Positions 39,442 to 47,360 of a DNA stretch of 64,000 nucleotides are shown here, in pieces. How positions within the stretch are numbered: the first letter of the stretch is position 1; each line of letters begins with the position of its first letter. The notes under the pieces are model-generated. The model was not told the origin of the DNA. It made no database searches and worked only from the letters and a program-made list of their open reading frames with translations. The stretch comes from Actinospineispora spinosispora DSM 44797 (GTDB lineage Bacteria; Actinomycetota; Actinomycetes; Mycobacteriales; Pseudonocardiaceae): NCBI RefSeq assembly GCF_000429025.1, contig NZ_AUBB01000033.1:1-64000 (forward strand), read 5' to 3'. The position numbers and the translations under genes are program-made.

Positions 39442-40853
39442 GCGAGTCCGAGGAGGCACTGGCTCGCCGGTACCGGCAGCCGAAGGGCATCGAGCAGTAC
39501 GGCGTCGAGGCGATCCCCGACGAGAAGAAGACCGTCCGCTGGTGGGACGTGTCGTTCATGATCCTGAACTTCCTGATCAACCCGGGGATGATTCTGATCG
39601 CGGGCGGCGCGGTCGCGGCGGGCTTGCCGTTCTGGGCGGCGGTCGCGGCGATGACCGGCGGCATCGTCGTCGCGTTCGCCGCGTACTCGGTCATGGCAAC
39701 GGTGGGTGTCGACTACGGGCTGCCCGGTCAGGTCGGTACCCGGATCACCTTCGGGCTGCGCGGCGCCCAGTGGATCCCCTCGGCCCTGCACATGATCAGC
39801 TCGGTCTACTGGTTCGCCTTCCAGACGGTCGCCGGCGCACTGGGCATCATCGCGGTGCTGCGCGGGCTGACCGGCCAGACGTTCAGCTTCGCGCTGGTCA
39901 GCGTGCTGTTCGCGGTGATACAGGCCGCGGTGGCGCTGATCGGCTACGACTCGGTGAAGGTGCTGTCGCGGGTCGCGTTCCCGGTGAAGATCCTGCTGTC
40001 GGTCGTGTTCATCGTGGTGTTGATGACGAACGATGCGCCGGGTTACTCCCCCGGCGAGGTGCTCGGGTTCGCGGGGCACATCCCCTGGCAGTGGCCGCTG
40101 ATCGCACTGTGGCTGGGCAGCGTGGTGTCCGCCTGGCTCTCGATGATCACCAACGCCAGCGACTTCTGCCGTTACTCGCGCAGCCGGGTCGACATGTGGG
40201 CGGGGACGATGGCCGCCGCCGTGATCGGCACGTTGATCACCGCGTTCGTGGGCTGCTACGCGGCGGCCGCATCGGGTGGCAACGCCAACGCGTTCGACGT
40301 GCTCGCCCAGATCACGCACAACCCGCTGCTGCTGGGTGTCGTCCTGCTCTACATCGTGCTGGACAACTGGACGATCAACGTGCTGAACCTGTACACGGCG
40401 GGGCTGGCGCTGGTGAACATCGTGCGCAGGCTCGGCCGGTTCTGGGCGACGCTGGGGCTCGCGGTGATCGGCATCGCGCTGTCGCTGCTGCCCGAGCTGG
40501 TCAACGGGTTCACCGGGTTCATGACGGTGATGGGGAACTTCTTCGCGCCGGTCGCCGGTGTGCTGATCGCCGACTACCTGTTCGGCAAGCGGATGAGCAT
40601 CGTCGTCCCGGAGCTGTTCGACCGGAAGGGGCGCTACTGGTACTGGTCCGGGTTCAACTGGCTGGCCGTGGGCTGGGTGGTCGCCGGGTTCGGAATCTAT
40701 CTGCTGTTGCCCGAGGTCACGGTGCCCTCGGTGAGCTGCACGCTCATCGTGCTGCTCGGCTACGCACTGACCGCGCGGCTGCTGGGCCGCCTGCCGGCGC
40801 TGCATACCGCGAACGAGCCGGTCACTGCCCGGGAGGCGTCGATGACCTCGTGA
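39438..40853 (+). CDS. NCS1-family nucleobase:cation permease
   Basis: 471 residues, about 12 membrane helices. IEQYGVEAIPDEKKTVRWWD and FLINPGMILIAGGAVAAGL are the NCS1 N-terminus and first helix, and TRITFGLRGAQWIPSAL matches the GSxFP-like loop region. The family imports purines, cytosine, allantoin, hydantoin or thiamine. The catabolic neighbours suggest an N-heterocycle or ureide. It overlaps the upstream deacylase by 4 nt and the convergent GNAT by 32 nt. Confidence 0.88.
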   Translation: MSESEEALARRYRQPKGIEQYGVEAIPDEKKTVRWWDVSFMILNFLINPGMILIAGGAVAAGLPFWAAVAAMTGGIVVAFAAYSVMATVGVDYGLPGQVGTRITFGLRGAQWIPSALHMISSVYWFAFQTVAGALGIIAVLRGLTGQTFSFALVSVLFAVIQAAVALIGYDSVKVLSRVAFPVKILLSVVFIVVLMTNDAPGYSPGEVLGFAGHIPWQWPLIALWLGSVVSAWLSMITNASDFCRYSRSRVDMWAGTMAAAVIGTLITAFVGCYAAAASGGNANAFDVLAQITHNPLLLGVVLLYIVLDNWTINVLNLYTAGLALVNIVRRLGRFWATLGLAVIGIALSLLPELVNGFTGFMTVMGNFFAPVAGVLIADYLFGKRMSIVVPELFDRKGRYWYWSGFNWLAVGWVVAGFGIYLLLPEVTVPSVSCTLIVLLGYALTARLLGRLPALHTANEPVTAREASMTS

Positions 40854-41271
40854 TGAGTGCGGGACTCGTACTCGGCCCGTACAGCTCCATGCCGATCGAC
40901 GGGGCGAACCCGGTGAATCCGAGCTCGCGGTATAGGGCCTGCCCCGGTGGGTCGGCGACGAGCGACAGGTAGACGTCCGGCTCGCTCTGTGCCGCCAGCT
41001 CCAGCAGCCTGGTCAGGATGCGGCGGCCGATGCCTCGGCGCTGGTGTTCGGGTTCGACCGCCATGTCGACGACCTGCAGCGCCAGCGAACCGTCACCGAT
41101 GAGCCGGCCCATGCCGACGACCGGGCCACCGTCGATCGTGGCGATGACGGAGGCCCAGCTGCGCGGCAGGCCGCGCCGGGCGGCCTCGATCGACCGGGGG
41201 CTCAGCCCGGCGCACGCACGCAGGCGCACGAAGTCCTCGGGTGTCGGGGTCTGGTCGTGGAGTACGTACAC
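40822..41271 (-). CDS. GNAT-family N-acetyltransferase
   Basis: 149 residues. VVDMAVEPEHQRRGIGRRIL is the acetyl-CoA binding motif A (Q/RxxGxG/A), and ALYRELGFTGFA is motif B. It transfers acetyl to an unknown amine. The GTG start lies beside the tRNA cluster, and its end overlaps the permease gene. Confidence 0.82.
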   Translation of the reverse strand: MYVLHDQTPTPEDFVRLRACAGLSPRSIEAARRGLPRSWASVIATIDGGPVVGMGRLIGDGSLALQVVDMAVEPEHQRRGIGRRILTRLLELAAQSEPDVYLSLVADPPGQALYRELGFTGFAPSIGMELYGPSTSPALITRSSTPPGQ

Positions 41272-41287
41272 GTGCTCGACTCTACGG

Positions 41288-41360
41288 TGGCGTGGGCCGG
41301 GTTCGAACCGGCGTCCTCGGCTTTATGAGAGCCGCGCTTTTCCCATTGAGCTACCACGCC
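41288..41360 (-). tRNA. tRNA with CAT anticodon (Met-type)
   Basis: Acceptor arms GGCGTGG and CCACGCC pair fully. The anticodon loop CTCATAA gives CAT, with stem CGGCT/AGCCG. The T loop is GTTCGAA. The D stem has only three good pairs and an A-rich loop. The first pair is G-C, so it is not an initiator. Elongator Met or CAU-Ile are both possible. The CCA is not encoded (ACCG follows). Confidence 0.85.
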
Positions 41361-41379
41361 CTGTGCAATTGAAGAATGG

Positions 41380-41453
41380 TGCGCCGGGAGGGATTCGAAC
41401 CCCCAACCCTCTCATTCGAAGTGAGATGCTCTGATCCGTTGAGCTACCGGCGC
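41380..41453 (-). tRNA. tRNA-Arg (TCG)
   Basis: Acceptor GCGCCGG/CCGGCGC, D stem GCTC/GAGC, anticodon loop CTTCGAA giving TCG, stem TCTCA/TGAGA. CCA is encoded just after the discriminator A. Confidence 0.92.
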
Positions 41454-41458
41454 GGGGT

Positions 41459-41530
41459 GTGACCACAGGGATTCGAACCCTGTCCTGCCGGATCACAACC
41501 GGCTGTGCGTGCCCGCTACACCATGGTCAC
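41459..41530 (-). tRNA. tRNA-His (GTG)
   Basis: Reading GTGACCATGG gives the extra 5' G(-1) paired with C73. The anticodon loop TTGTGAT gives GTG, with stem GCCGG/CCGGC. The T loop is GTTCGAA. CCA is not encoded. It is the first of the three on the minus strand. Confidence 0.92.
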
Positions 41531-41551
41531 CACGACAGTGCCCGGCGCGCA

Positions 41552-41595
41552 AAAAAGCCGCCGGACCTGGGCAGGTCGGGCGGCTGAGCCACTGC
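41552..41595 (-). terminator. Rho-independent terminator of the hydrolase transcript
   Basis: On the minus strand, AGCCGCC-CGACCTGCCCAGGTC-CGGCGGCT is followed by TTTTTT. It ends the alpha/beta hydrolase (and small ORF) transcript just before the tRNA genes. Confidence 0.8.
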
Positions 41596-41607
41596 ACGAG
41601 AGAACAG

Positions 41608-41673
41608 CTAGCGGCGCCGCGCGACCTGGCGATGCATGCGGCGATGGGTTCCGCTCCCGCTGTTCTGGCTCAT
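41608..41673 (-). CDS. possible 21-residue basic peptide
   Basis: MSQNSGSGTHRRMHRQVARR starts 10 nt after the hydrolase stop and ends just before the terminator. It is very basic. No ribosome site is clear. It might be translated through coupling or be chance. Confidence 0.3.
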   Translation of the reverse strand: MSQNSGSGTHRRMHRQVARRR

Positions 41674-41683
41674 GTCGACAACG

Positions 41684-42532
41684 CTAACGGTCACGCATTT
41701 CCCGCGCCATCGAGTTTCTCCCGGTGCGTGTGGCGAATTCGAGGAGTTCGGTGTTGTAGCGGGATTGCTCGCTGATGTAGAGGCCGTGGCCAGCTCCGGG
41801 AAGAACGACGAGCGTGCTGTCCGGGATCAATGCGGCGCTCGGGCGGCCGGTGCGCTCGATCGGCGCGGAGGTGTCGGCGTCGCCTTGGATGACCAGCGTC
41901 GGCACCCGCAGCGCGGCGAGCTCGCCGCGCAGGTCCGCGGTGGCGAACGCGCGGGTCGTCTCGACCAGGATGTGGACCGGGGTGTCCAGGATCTGGCGAG
42001 CGGTCCAGTCCATCAGCGCGGGCGACACGTCGTAGCCGATGCCCCAGTACCCGGCGGCACGGGCGTCGATCCAGGCACCCACATCGGTGAGCAGCTCACG
42101 CTCGTTCGCGGCCGTCATCTCGGGGGTGACGCCGTCCGGGTTGTCCTCGGCGTACGCCAGGAACGGTGTGGTCGGCGCGCTCAGGACCAGTCCGCTGATG
42201 CGGGTGTCACCGTGGCGGGTCAGGTAGCGAACCGCTTCGGCCGCACCCATGGACTGGGCGACCAGCAGCACGTCGTCGAGGCCGAGGCCCTCGATGACGG
42301 CGGCGATGTCGTCGGCGAGCGAGTCCAGGTCGTACCCGAGGGAGGGCCGATCCGAGCGGCCGTGCCCACGCCGGTCGACCGTGATGCACCGCAGACCGGC
42401 CCGGCCCAGATGCGCCACCTGATACGCCCACATGTCGCCGGTCAGTCCCCAGGCGTGCACGAACAGAGCCGGCCGGCCCCGCCCCCACTCCGAGTAGAAC
42501 AGCCGCGACCCGGTGATCTCAACAAAAGGCAT
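41684..42532 (-). CDS. alpha/beta hydrolase, non-haem chloroperoxidase/perhydrolase-like
   Basis: 282 residues. LFVHAWGLTGDMW is the oxyanion region, VDRRGHGRSDRP the family block, AQSMGAAEAV the nucleophile elbow (Ser in S-M-G), GDADTSAP the Asp and GAGHGLYISE the His. This resembles bacterial haloperoxidase-type esterases. No signal peptide is visible. The substrate is unknown. Confidence 0.82.
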   Translation of the reverse strand: MPFVEITGSRLFYSEWGRGRPALFVHAWGLTGDMWAYQVAHLGRAGLRCITVDRRGHGRSDRPSLGYDLDSLADDIAAVIEGLGLDDVLLVAQSMGAAEAVRYLTRHGDTRISGLVLSAPTTPFLAYAEDNPDGVTPEMTAANERELLTDVGAWIDARAAGYWGIGYDVSPALMDWTARQILDTPVHILVETTRAFATADLRGELAALRVPTLVIQGDADTSAPIERTGRPSAALIPDSTLVVLPGAGHGLYISEQSRYNTELLEFATRTGRNSMAREMRDR

Positions 42533-42570
42533 GCAGCCACGCTAAAGCCACTCCCCTGACACCTTCTGGC

Positions 42571-42640
42571 AGTGAACTTCGCCTACCTAGCGTGCACTTC
42601 GCACAGGTTGGGACGTGTGCGACGTGCACTCTGGGTGCGC
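42571..42640. repeat. long intergenic palindrome, family C (42.6 kb copy)
   Basis: GCGTGCACTTCGCACA opposes TGTGCGACGTGCAC around a GGTTGGGAC centre, with weaker outer pairing. It lies partly over the C-terminal codons of idi. Confidence 0.55.
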
Positions 42641-43231
42641 GACGTCGCTGCGAGGCGCGGCGGGCGGGAGACGCTCGTCGGGCGCTGTGGGCCAGTCGCA
42701 GACGGTTGTGCCCCAGGGGAGCAGGTGCTGGACCTGCTCGCGGCACCACGGCGACACCTCGAAGGCGCCGGAGGTGACGGCGTCGCACAGCTCGGCCCAC
42801 TCGACCCAGCGGAAGTCGTCGGTCTCGTCGGGGTCGGGCGTGGGGGTCTCGTCGGTGTAGGCCCGGAAGACGGGGCACAGCTCGTTCTCCACCACGCCGT
42901 TGCCCATCACCGCGCGGTAGCGGAACTCGGGCAGTATCAGGTCGAGACCCGTCGGGGTGACACCGAGCTCCTCCCTCAGCCGCCGGAGCACGGCCGACGC
43001 CAGCGTCTCGCCGGGCGCCGGGTGTCCGCAGCAGGAATTGGTCCACACGCCGGGCCAGGTCTTCTTCCGCGCCGAACGACGGGTCATCAACACCTCGTTG
43101 CGGGAATTGCTGAGGTAACACGAGAACGCCAGATGCAACGGGGTTTCAGCATGGTGGACAGTCGCCTTGTCCGCACTTCCGATAAAACGCCCTGCCTCGT
43201 CGAGCAGCACCACCTCTTCCACTGAACTCAC
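42587..43231 (-). CDS. idi: isopentenyl-diphosphate delta-isomerase, type I
   Basis: 214 residues. TNSCCGHPAPGE contains the catalytic Cys (C68, equivalent to Cys67 in E. coli), ENELCPVF the catalytic Glu, and AVLRRLREELGV a Nudix-type helix. It converts IPP to DMAPP in the cytoplasm, supplying prenyl chain synthesis. The GTG at 43231 is used here, but GTG 43222 has a better GGAG spacing. It is divergent from the terpene operon and very probably part of that cluster. Confidence 0.92.
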   Translation of the reverse strand: MSSVEEVVLLDEAGRFIGSADKATVHHAETPLHLAFSCYLSNSRNEVLMTRRSARKKTWPGVWTNSCCGHPAPGETLASAVLRRLREELGVTPTGLDLILPEFRYRAVMGNGVVENELCPVFRAYTDETPTPDPDETDDFRWVEWAELCDAVTSGAFEVSPWCREQVQHLLPWGTTVCDWPTAPDERLPPAAPRSDVAHPECTSHTSQPVRSAR

Positions 43232-43735
43232 TCCGTCCTGGTATTAGTCGCGCCATCGGGCGCGTACGAACAGCGACGATGACAGCCACCCGCTCGACGG
43301 TCAAGCCCTGTGTCGATAAAGCAGGAAAAAGGAAAATCAGACCCGGCCCCGAGCCGGTACCGCTGACCCGACCGCGTGGTCGGGCGAGGCAACCGGCAGG
43401 GCGGCACGTCAGACGACGGGCGCCACATGCGACACAAAGAATGTAAGGAACACGCAAGGCCGCTAGAGGATCAAGGGCTCAAACGCCTACCTTGGACCTA
43501 CGCAACACGCAAAGTGCTTGCACTGGCACGTAAAGAGTGTAAGGATCTCGTCCAAGCAGCGGGGCGGTCACCAGTCGGTGAGTGGCGGCCCCCGGAGAAG
43601 CACCTGCTCGTTTCATGGACCGGTGAACGAACACCGCGCCATTCCGGCAGGCGACCCGAACCACATACACGCTGACCTCGCGATGAAGTCATCAGACGTT
43701 CTTCGGATCGAGGTGGACAGAATCCGGAGATCTTT
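43232..43735. promoter_or_regulatory. 504-bp divergent promoter region of the terpenoid cluster, with direct repeats
   Basis: A 14-15 bp word, AAAGARTGTAAGGA, occurs at 43435-43449 and 43531-43545 in direct orientation, each preceded by CAC/CRyAA-type sequence. CACGCAAGG/CACGCAAAG also repeats (43450, 43505). TTGCAC (43518) and TAAGGA (43540) could be a promoter pair. Nothing coding is seen. Confidence 0.45.
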
Positions 43736-45106
43736 ATGACCGTCACCCAGACGAACAGTCATTACAAGATCGGCGATGCTCCCGGGCGGGTACCGATCTT
43801 GGGGAATGCTATCCAGATATTCCGTGAGCCACTCACCTATCTGCCCACCTTGCGCCACCACGGTGATCTGGTCCGGGTGAAACTGGGCCGGGATATCGCA
43901 TACATGGCGGTGTCGCACGACGTCGTCCAGGAGGTGCTGCACAACCCGCACGCATTCGACAAGGGCGGCGAGTTCATCGACAAGATGCGGGTCATTCTCG
44001 GCGACGGTGTCGGCACCTGCAGCGTGACGACCCACAAACGTCAGCGTCGGTTCATCCAGCCCGCGTTCACCAAGGAGAAGATCTCCGGCTACACCGAGGT
44101 GATGGCCAAGCACGTGTCCGACCTGGTCGACTCGTGGCAGCCGGGCCAGGAGGTCAACCTGCCCGAGGAGATGAGCAGGTTGACGACCAGGGTGACGGCC
44201 CAGGCGATGTTCTCCGACGAGCAGGTCAGCACGGAGGCGATCGCCGAGGTCCAGCGTTCCTTCCCGGTGGTGTGGAAGGGCGTCTACCACCGGATGATGC
44301 TGCCGCTTCCGTTGCTGCATCAGCTTCCGACCAGGGCGAACAAGGACTTCCGGCACGCGCTCCAGCGGCTGGAGGACGTCATCTCGTCGATGCTGGTGGC
44401 CTACCGCCGCGACGGCGGCCCGCACGAGGACATCCTGTCCGTCCTGATGTCGGGCCGGGACGAAGACGGTGTCGGCCTGACCGACGCGGAGATCCGCGAC
44501 GAGCTGATGACCGTGCTCGCGGCCGGGGTGGAGACCCCGGCATCGGGGCTGACCTGGGCGCTCTACCTGCTGAGCCAGCACCCCGAAGCCGAGTCCCGCC
44601 TGCACGAGGAGGTCGACTCGGTACTGGGCGGCCGCACGGCGACCGACGCGGACTATCCGGCGTTGCCGTTCACGAACCGCGTGGTCAACGAGGCGCTGAG
44701 GATGTTCCCGCCGGTGTGGTTCATCACCCGCAGGGCGGTCGTCGACACGACGCTGGCCGGGTACGACATCCCCCGGGGCGCGAGCATCCTGTTCAGCCCG
44801 TACGCGCTGCACCGGGACCCGGCGGTGTTCACCGATCCGGAGTCGTTCGTGCCCGACCGCTGGCTGCCGGAGAATCTGAGGAAGCTGCCGCGCAACGCGG
44901 TGATCTCGTTCAGCGGCGGCACCCGCAAATGCCTCGGCGACGCTCTGGCCAACCACGAGATGACCATCGCGCTCGCCTCGATCGCCGCCCGGTGGAGGTT
45001 CCGGCACAAGCCGGGCCACACCCTCACGCCGGTGGCGCACGCGGAGCTGACCACGGGCGACCTCCCGATGATCGTCGAGGCACGCCGCCAAGGCCACTCG
45101 GCATGA
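43736..45106 (+). CDS. cytochrome P450
   Basis: 456 residues. The I-helix LAAGVETPAS has the (A/G)Gx(D/E)T oxygen-activation motif, NEALRMFPP is the ExxR, and FSGGTRKCLG (Cys399) is the haem-binding loop. No membrane anchor is seen, so it is a soluble class I-type P450 needing ferredoxin partners encoded elsewhere. As the first gene of the terpenoid operon, overlapping the terpene synthase by ATGA, it likely oxidises the cyclised terpene, possibly as far as a carboxylic acid. GGAG lies 7 nt before ATG. Confidence 0.93.
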   Translation: MTVTQTNSHYKIGDAPGRVPILGNAIQIFREPLTYLPTLRHHGDLVRVKLGRDIAYMAVSHDVVQEVLHNPHAFDKGGEFIDKMRVILGDGVGTCSVTTHKRQRRFIQPAFTKEKISGYTEVMAKHVSDLVDSWQPGQEVNLPEEMSRLTTRVTAQAMFSDEQVSTEAIAEVQRSFPVVWKGVYHRMMLPLPLLHQLPTRANKDFRHALQRLEDVISSMLVAYRRDGGPHEDILSVLMSGRDEDGVGLTDAEIRDELMTVLAAGVETPASGLTWALYLLSQHPEAESRLHEEVDSVLGGRTATDADYPALPFTNRVVNEALRMFPPVWFITRRAVVDTTLAGYDIPRGASILFSPYALHRDPAVFTDPESFVPDRWLPENLRKLPRNAVISFSGGTRKCLGDALANHEMTIALASIAARWRFRHKPGHTLTPVAHAELTTGDLPMIVEARRQGHSA

Positions 45107-46152
45107 CCGGCGTCGACACCAGGCCCTCGGCGCGGCCGACCGTCGCGCCGCCGCCGGGGCACCCGCTGCTCGACCTTCCCTCGGCGGTCTCCCCGCACCG
45201 GGCCGAGCTCGAGGCCGCGATCCTCGAGTGGGCGGTCCGCTACGAGCTTCTGGACGACGAGCGCGCGCGGGAGAAGCTCGCGCGCACCCGGCTCGGCGAG
45301 CTCGTGGCGCGCTCCTACCCCACGATCATCCCGTCCAGGGTCGAGGCGGTCGCGGGGTGGTTCACCTGGGCGTTTGTCATCGACGACTGCTACGAGGCGT
45401 GGACCGGCCGCTATGACGAGGCCGCCGCGCGCACCATGGGTGTCCTGACCAGGCAGCCCGCGCGCGACCGCTCGGACACCCGGTTGGAAGCACAGCTCGC
45501 CGCCGTGTGGCATCGGCTGGCGGCCGACATGAGCACCGAGTGGCGCCTGCGGTTCGCCCAGCACATGGGGCACTTCCTGGCCGCGTTCAAGTACGAGGCC
45601 GTCAACCGGCGCACCGGGCGGGTTCCGGAGCTGCTGGGCTACACCCAGCTGCGGCGGGCCTCCGGCGGCATCACGCCGTCGCTGGATCTGCTGCAGGTGG
45701 CGACCGGGCGGGAGGTGCCCGCGCTGCTGCACGAGTTCGAACAGGTCCACACGATGTTCAACCGGACCGCCGACGTCGTGGTGTGGGTCAACGACATCAT
45801 GTCGCTGCGCAAGGAGCTCGCCGCCGGGGAGACCACGAACGGTGTGCTCGTCCTCGCCGAGGAACGGGGCATCGGGCTGCAGGAGGCGATCGACGAGGTC
45901 TACGAGCTGGTCGCACGGCAGATCGACCAGTTCGAGCAGGCCTGGGCGGAGCTGGAGTTCGTGATGCACCGCTGGCATGGGCTGGAACCCGGGGCCGTCG
46001 AGGCGATGCGCACCTTCGCCGGTGGGATGCGCTCCTGGATGCGCGGCAACCTCGACTGGTCCGGCCTCAGCGACCGCTACCAGGTCACCGACGGCGTGCT
46101 CCTGGCCACCGATCCATCCCTGGTGATGCCGACGGATCGGGGAACACGATGA
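45103..46152 (+). CDS. class I terpene synthase (cyclase)
   Basis: 349 residues. FVIDDCYEAW carries the DDxxE Mg-binding motif (D94, D95, E98), VNDIMSLRKE the NDxxSxxKE motif (N230, S234, E238), TQLRRASGG the pyrophosphate-sensing arginine region and SDRYQ the C-terminal RY pair. All catalytic elements are present. It ionises a prenyl diphosphate (C10, C15 or C20) and cyclises it. Length and motifs suit a bacterial sesqui- or diterpene synthase. The adjacent prenyl synthase will set the chain length. Confidence 0.93.
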   Translation: MTGVDTRPSARPTVAPPPGHPLLDLPSAVSPHRAELEAAILEWAVRYELLDDERAREKLARTRLGELVARSYPTIIPSRVEAVAGWFTWAFVIDDCYEAWTGRYDEAAARTMGVLTRQPARDRSDTRLEAQLAAVWHRLAADMSTEWRLRFAQHMGHFLAAFKYEAVNRRTGRVPELLGYTQLRRASGGITPSLDLLQVATGREVPALLHEFEQVHTMFNRTADVVVWVNDIMSLRKELAAGETTNGVLVLAEERGIGLQEAIDEVYELVARQIDQFEQAWAELEFVMHRWHGLEPGAVEAMRTFAGGMRSWMRGNLDWSGLSDRYQVTDGVLLATDPSLVMPTDRGTR

Positions 46153-47360
46153 GCACCTCCCTGGACCGGACGCACGTCGTCCTGCTCGGCGCGGGCTACG
46201 CCTCGATCTGGGCGTACCGGGCACTCACCCGCCGGTTGCCGCGCCGGGTGCGCATCACCGTCGTCGAGCCCCAGCCGATGCATGTCTTCCACGGCTGGAC
46301 CGGCGAGGTGCTGTCCGCCGAGCTGCCCCCGGACGCCCAGTTCAGCCCGGTCTCCGAGGCACTGCCCAAGGCCGAACACGTGCGCGGATGGGCCCGCGGC
46401 GTGGACCGCGAGACCCGGACGGTCACGGTGGAGCTCGTGGACGGCGGCCAGGCGCACCTGCACTACGACCACCTCGTCGTCGGCATCGGAGCGGTCGAGG
46501 AGCTCGACTCCGTCCCCGGCCTGCGGGAGCACGCGTTCTCGCTGCGTGAGGCCGGCCGGACCGCGACGCTGTCCGCGCACCTGGACGAGTGCATCGCCGA
46601 AGCCGCCGCGGTCGAGGCATCCGAGGAGCGGGCCAGGCTGCTGCACGTCGTGCTGGCCGGCGCGGGGCTCGCCGGGATCGAGGCGTCGGTCGCCGTCGCC
46701 CAACGGCTCGCCAAGGCCGGCGCGAACGGCGCGAAGGTGACCCTCGTCGGGTCCTCCACGACCCTGGCGCTCGAACTGTCGCCCACGCTGCGCGACCGGG
46801 TCACCGAGGAGCTGGCGCGCAACGACGTCCGGGTCGTCGCCCCGGCTCGCGTCGCCGCCGTCACCCCGGACGGGGTGAAGCTGGACGACGGCTCCTGGCT
46901 CCCCAGCGCGACCACGATCGCCTCGGTCGGCAATCGGGCACACCCGTTGGCCGGCCTCACGGACCTGGCGACCGACGCCGCCGGGCGGCTGAGGACCGAC
47001 GAGTACCTGCGGATCGAGCCCCGCATCTGGGCGGGCGGCGACGCCGCGTGTGTGCGCACGTCGGTGGGTGGGGTCTGCCCGAAGGACGCGGGCTGGGCGA
47101 TCGGGCAGGGCAGCTGGCTGGGCCGCAACATCGCGCGAACGATCCTCGGCCGACCGCCGAAGCGCTTCACCTGGATGAGCGCGGGGGTCACCGCCGGGTT
47201 CGGCGCCGGGCACGCGGTCCTCGACACCTGGGGCATGCCCGTCCGGGGTCGGCCGGCCTGGCTGTCGCGTGCCGCATTCTTCGCCTTCTACCTACCGTCG
47301 CGCCGGCAGCTGCTGCGAGTGCTGTGGCTGCTCGCGCGGCGCCGCCTGTCCCGATCGTGA
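46149..47360 (+). CDS. NDH-2-like FAD/NAD(P) oxidoreductase
   Basis: 403 residues. Two Rossmann loops, VVLLGAGYASIWAYRAL (FAD) and VVLAGAGLAGIEASVAVA (NAD(P)H), an AVRTSVGG-like CxRT region and GGDAACV match the pyridine nucleotide-disulfide/NDH-2 fold. The C-terminus is basic and hydrophobic (LLRVLWLLARRRLSRS), as in membrane-bound NDH-2. In a terpene operon it might feed electrons to the P450 or reduce a double bond. This is an inference. It overlaps both neighbours by 4 nt. Confidence 0.85.
   Translation: MSTSLDRTHVVLLGAGYASIWAYRALTRRLPRRVRITVVEPQPMHVFHGWTGEVLSAELPPDAQFSPVSEALPKAEHVRGWARGVDRETRTVTVELVDGGQAHLHYDHLVVGIGAVEELDSVPGLREHAFSLREAGRTATLSAHLDECIAEAAAVEASEERARLLHVVLAGAGLAGIEASVAVAQRLAKAGANGAKVTLVGSSTTLALELSPTLRDRVTEELARNDVRVVAPARVAAVTPDGVKLDDGSWLPSATTIASVGNRAHPLAGLTDLATDAAGRLRTDEYLRIEPRIWAGGDAACVRTSVGGVCPKDAGWAIGQGSWLGRNIARTILGRPPKRFTWMSAGVTAGFGAGHAVLDTWGMPVRGRPAWLSRAAFFAFYLPSRRQLLRVLWLLARRRLSRS

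Noticed and set aside
41288..41530. Integration site of a mobile element at the tRNA cluster
   Set aside because: No integrase, flanking direct repeat or phage gene is seen.
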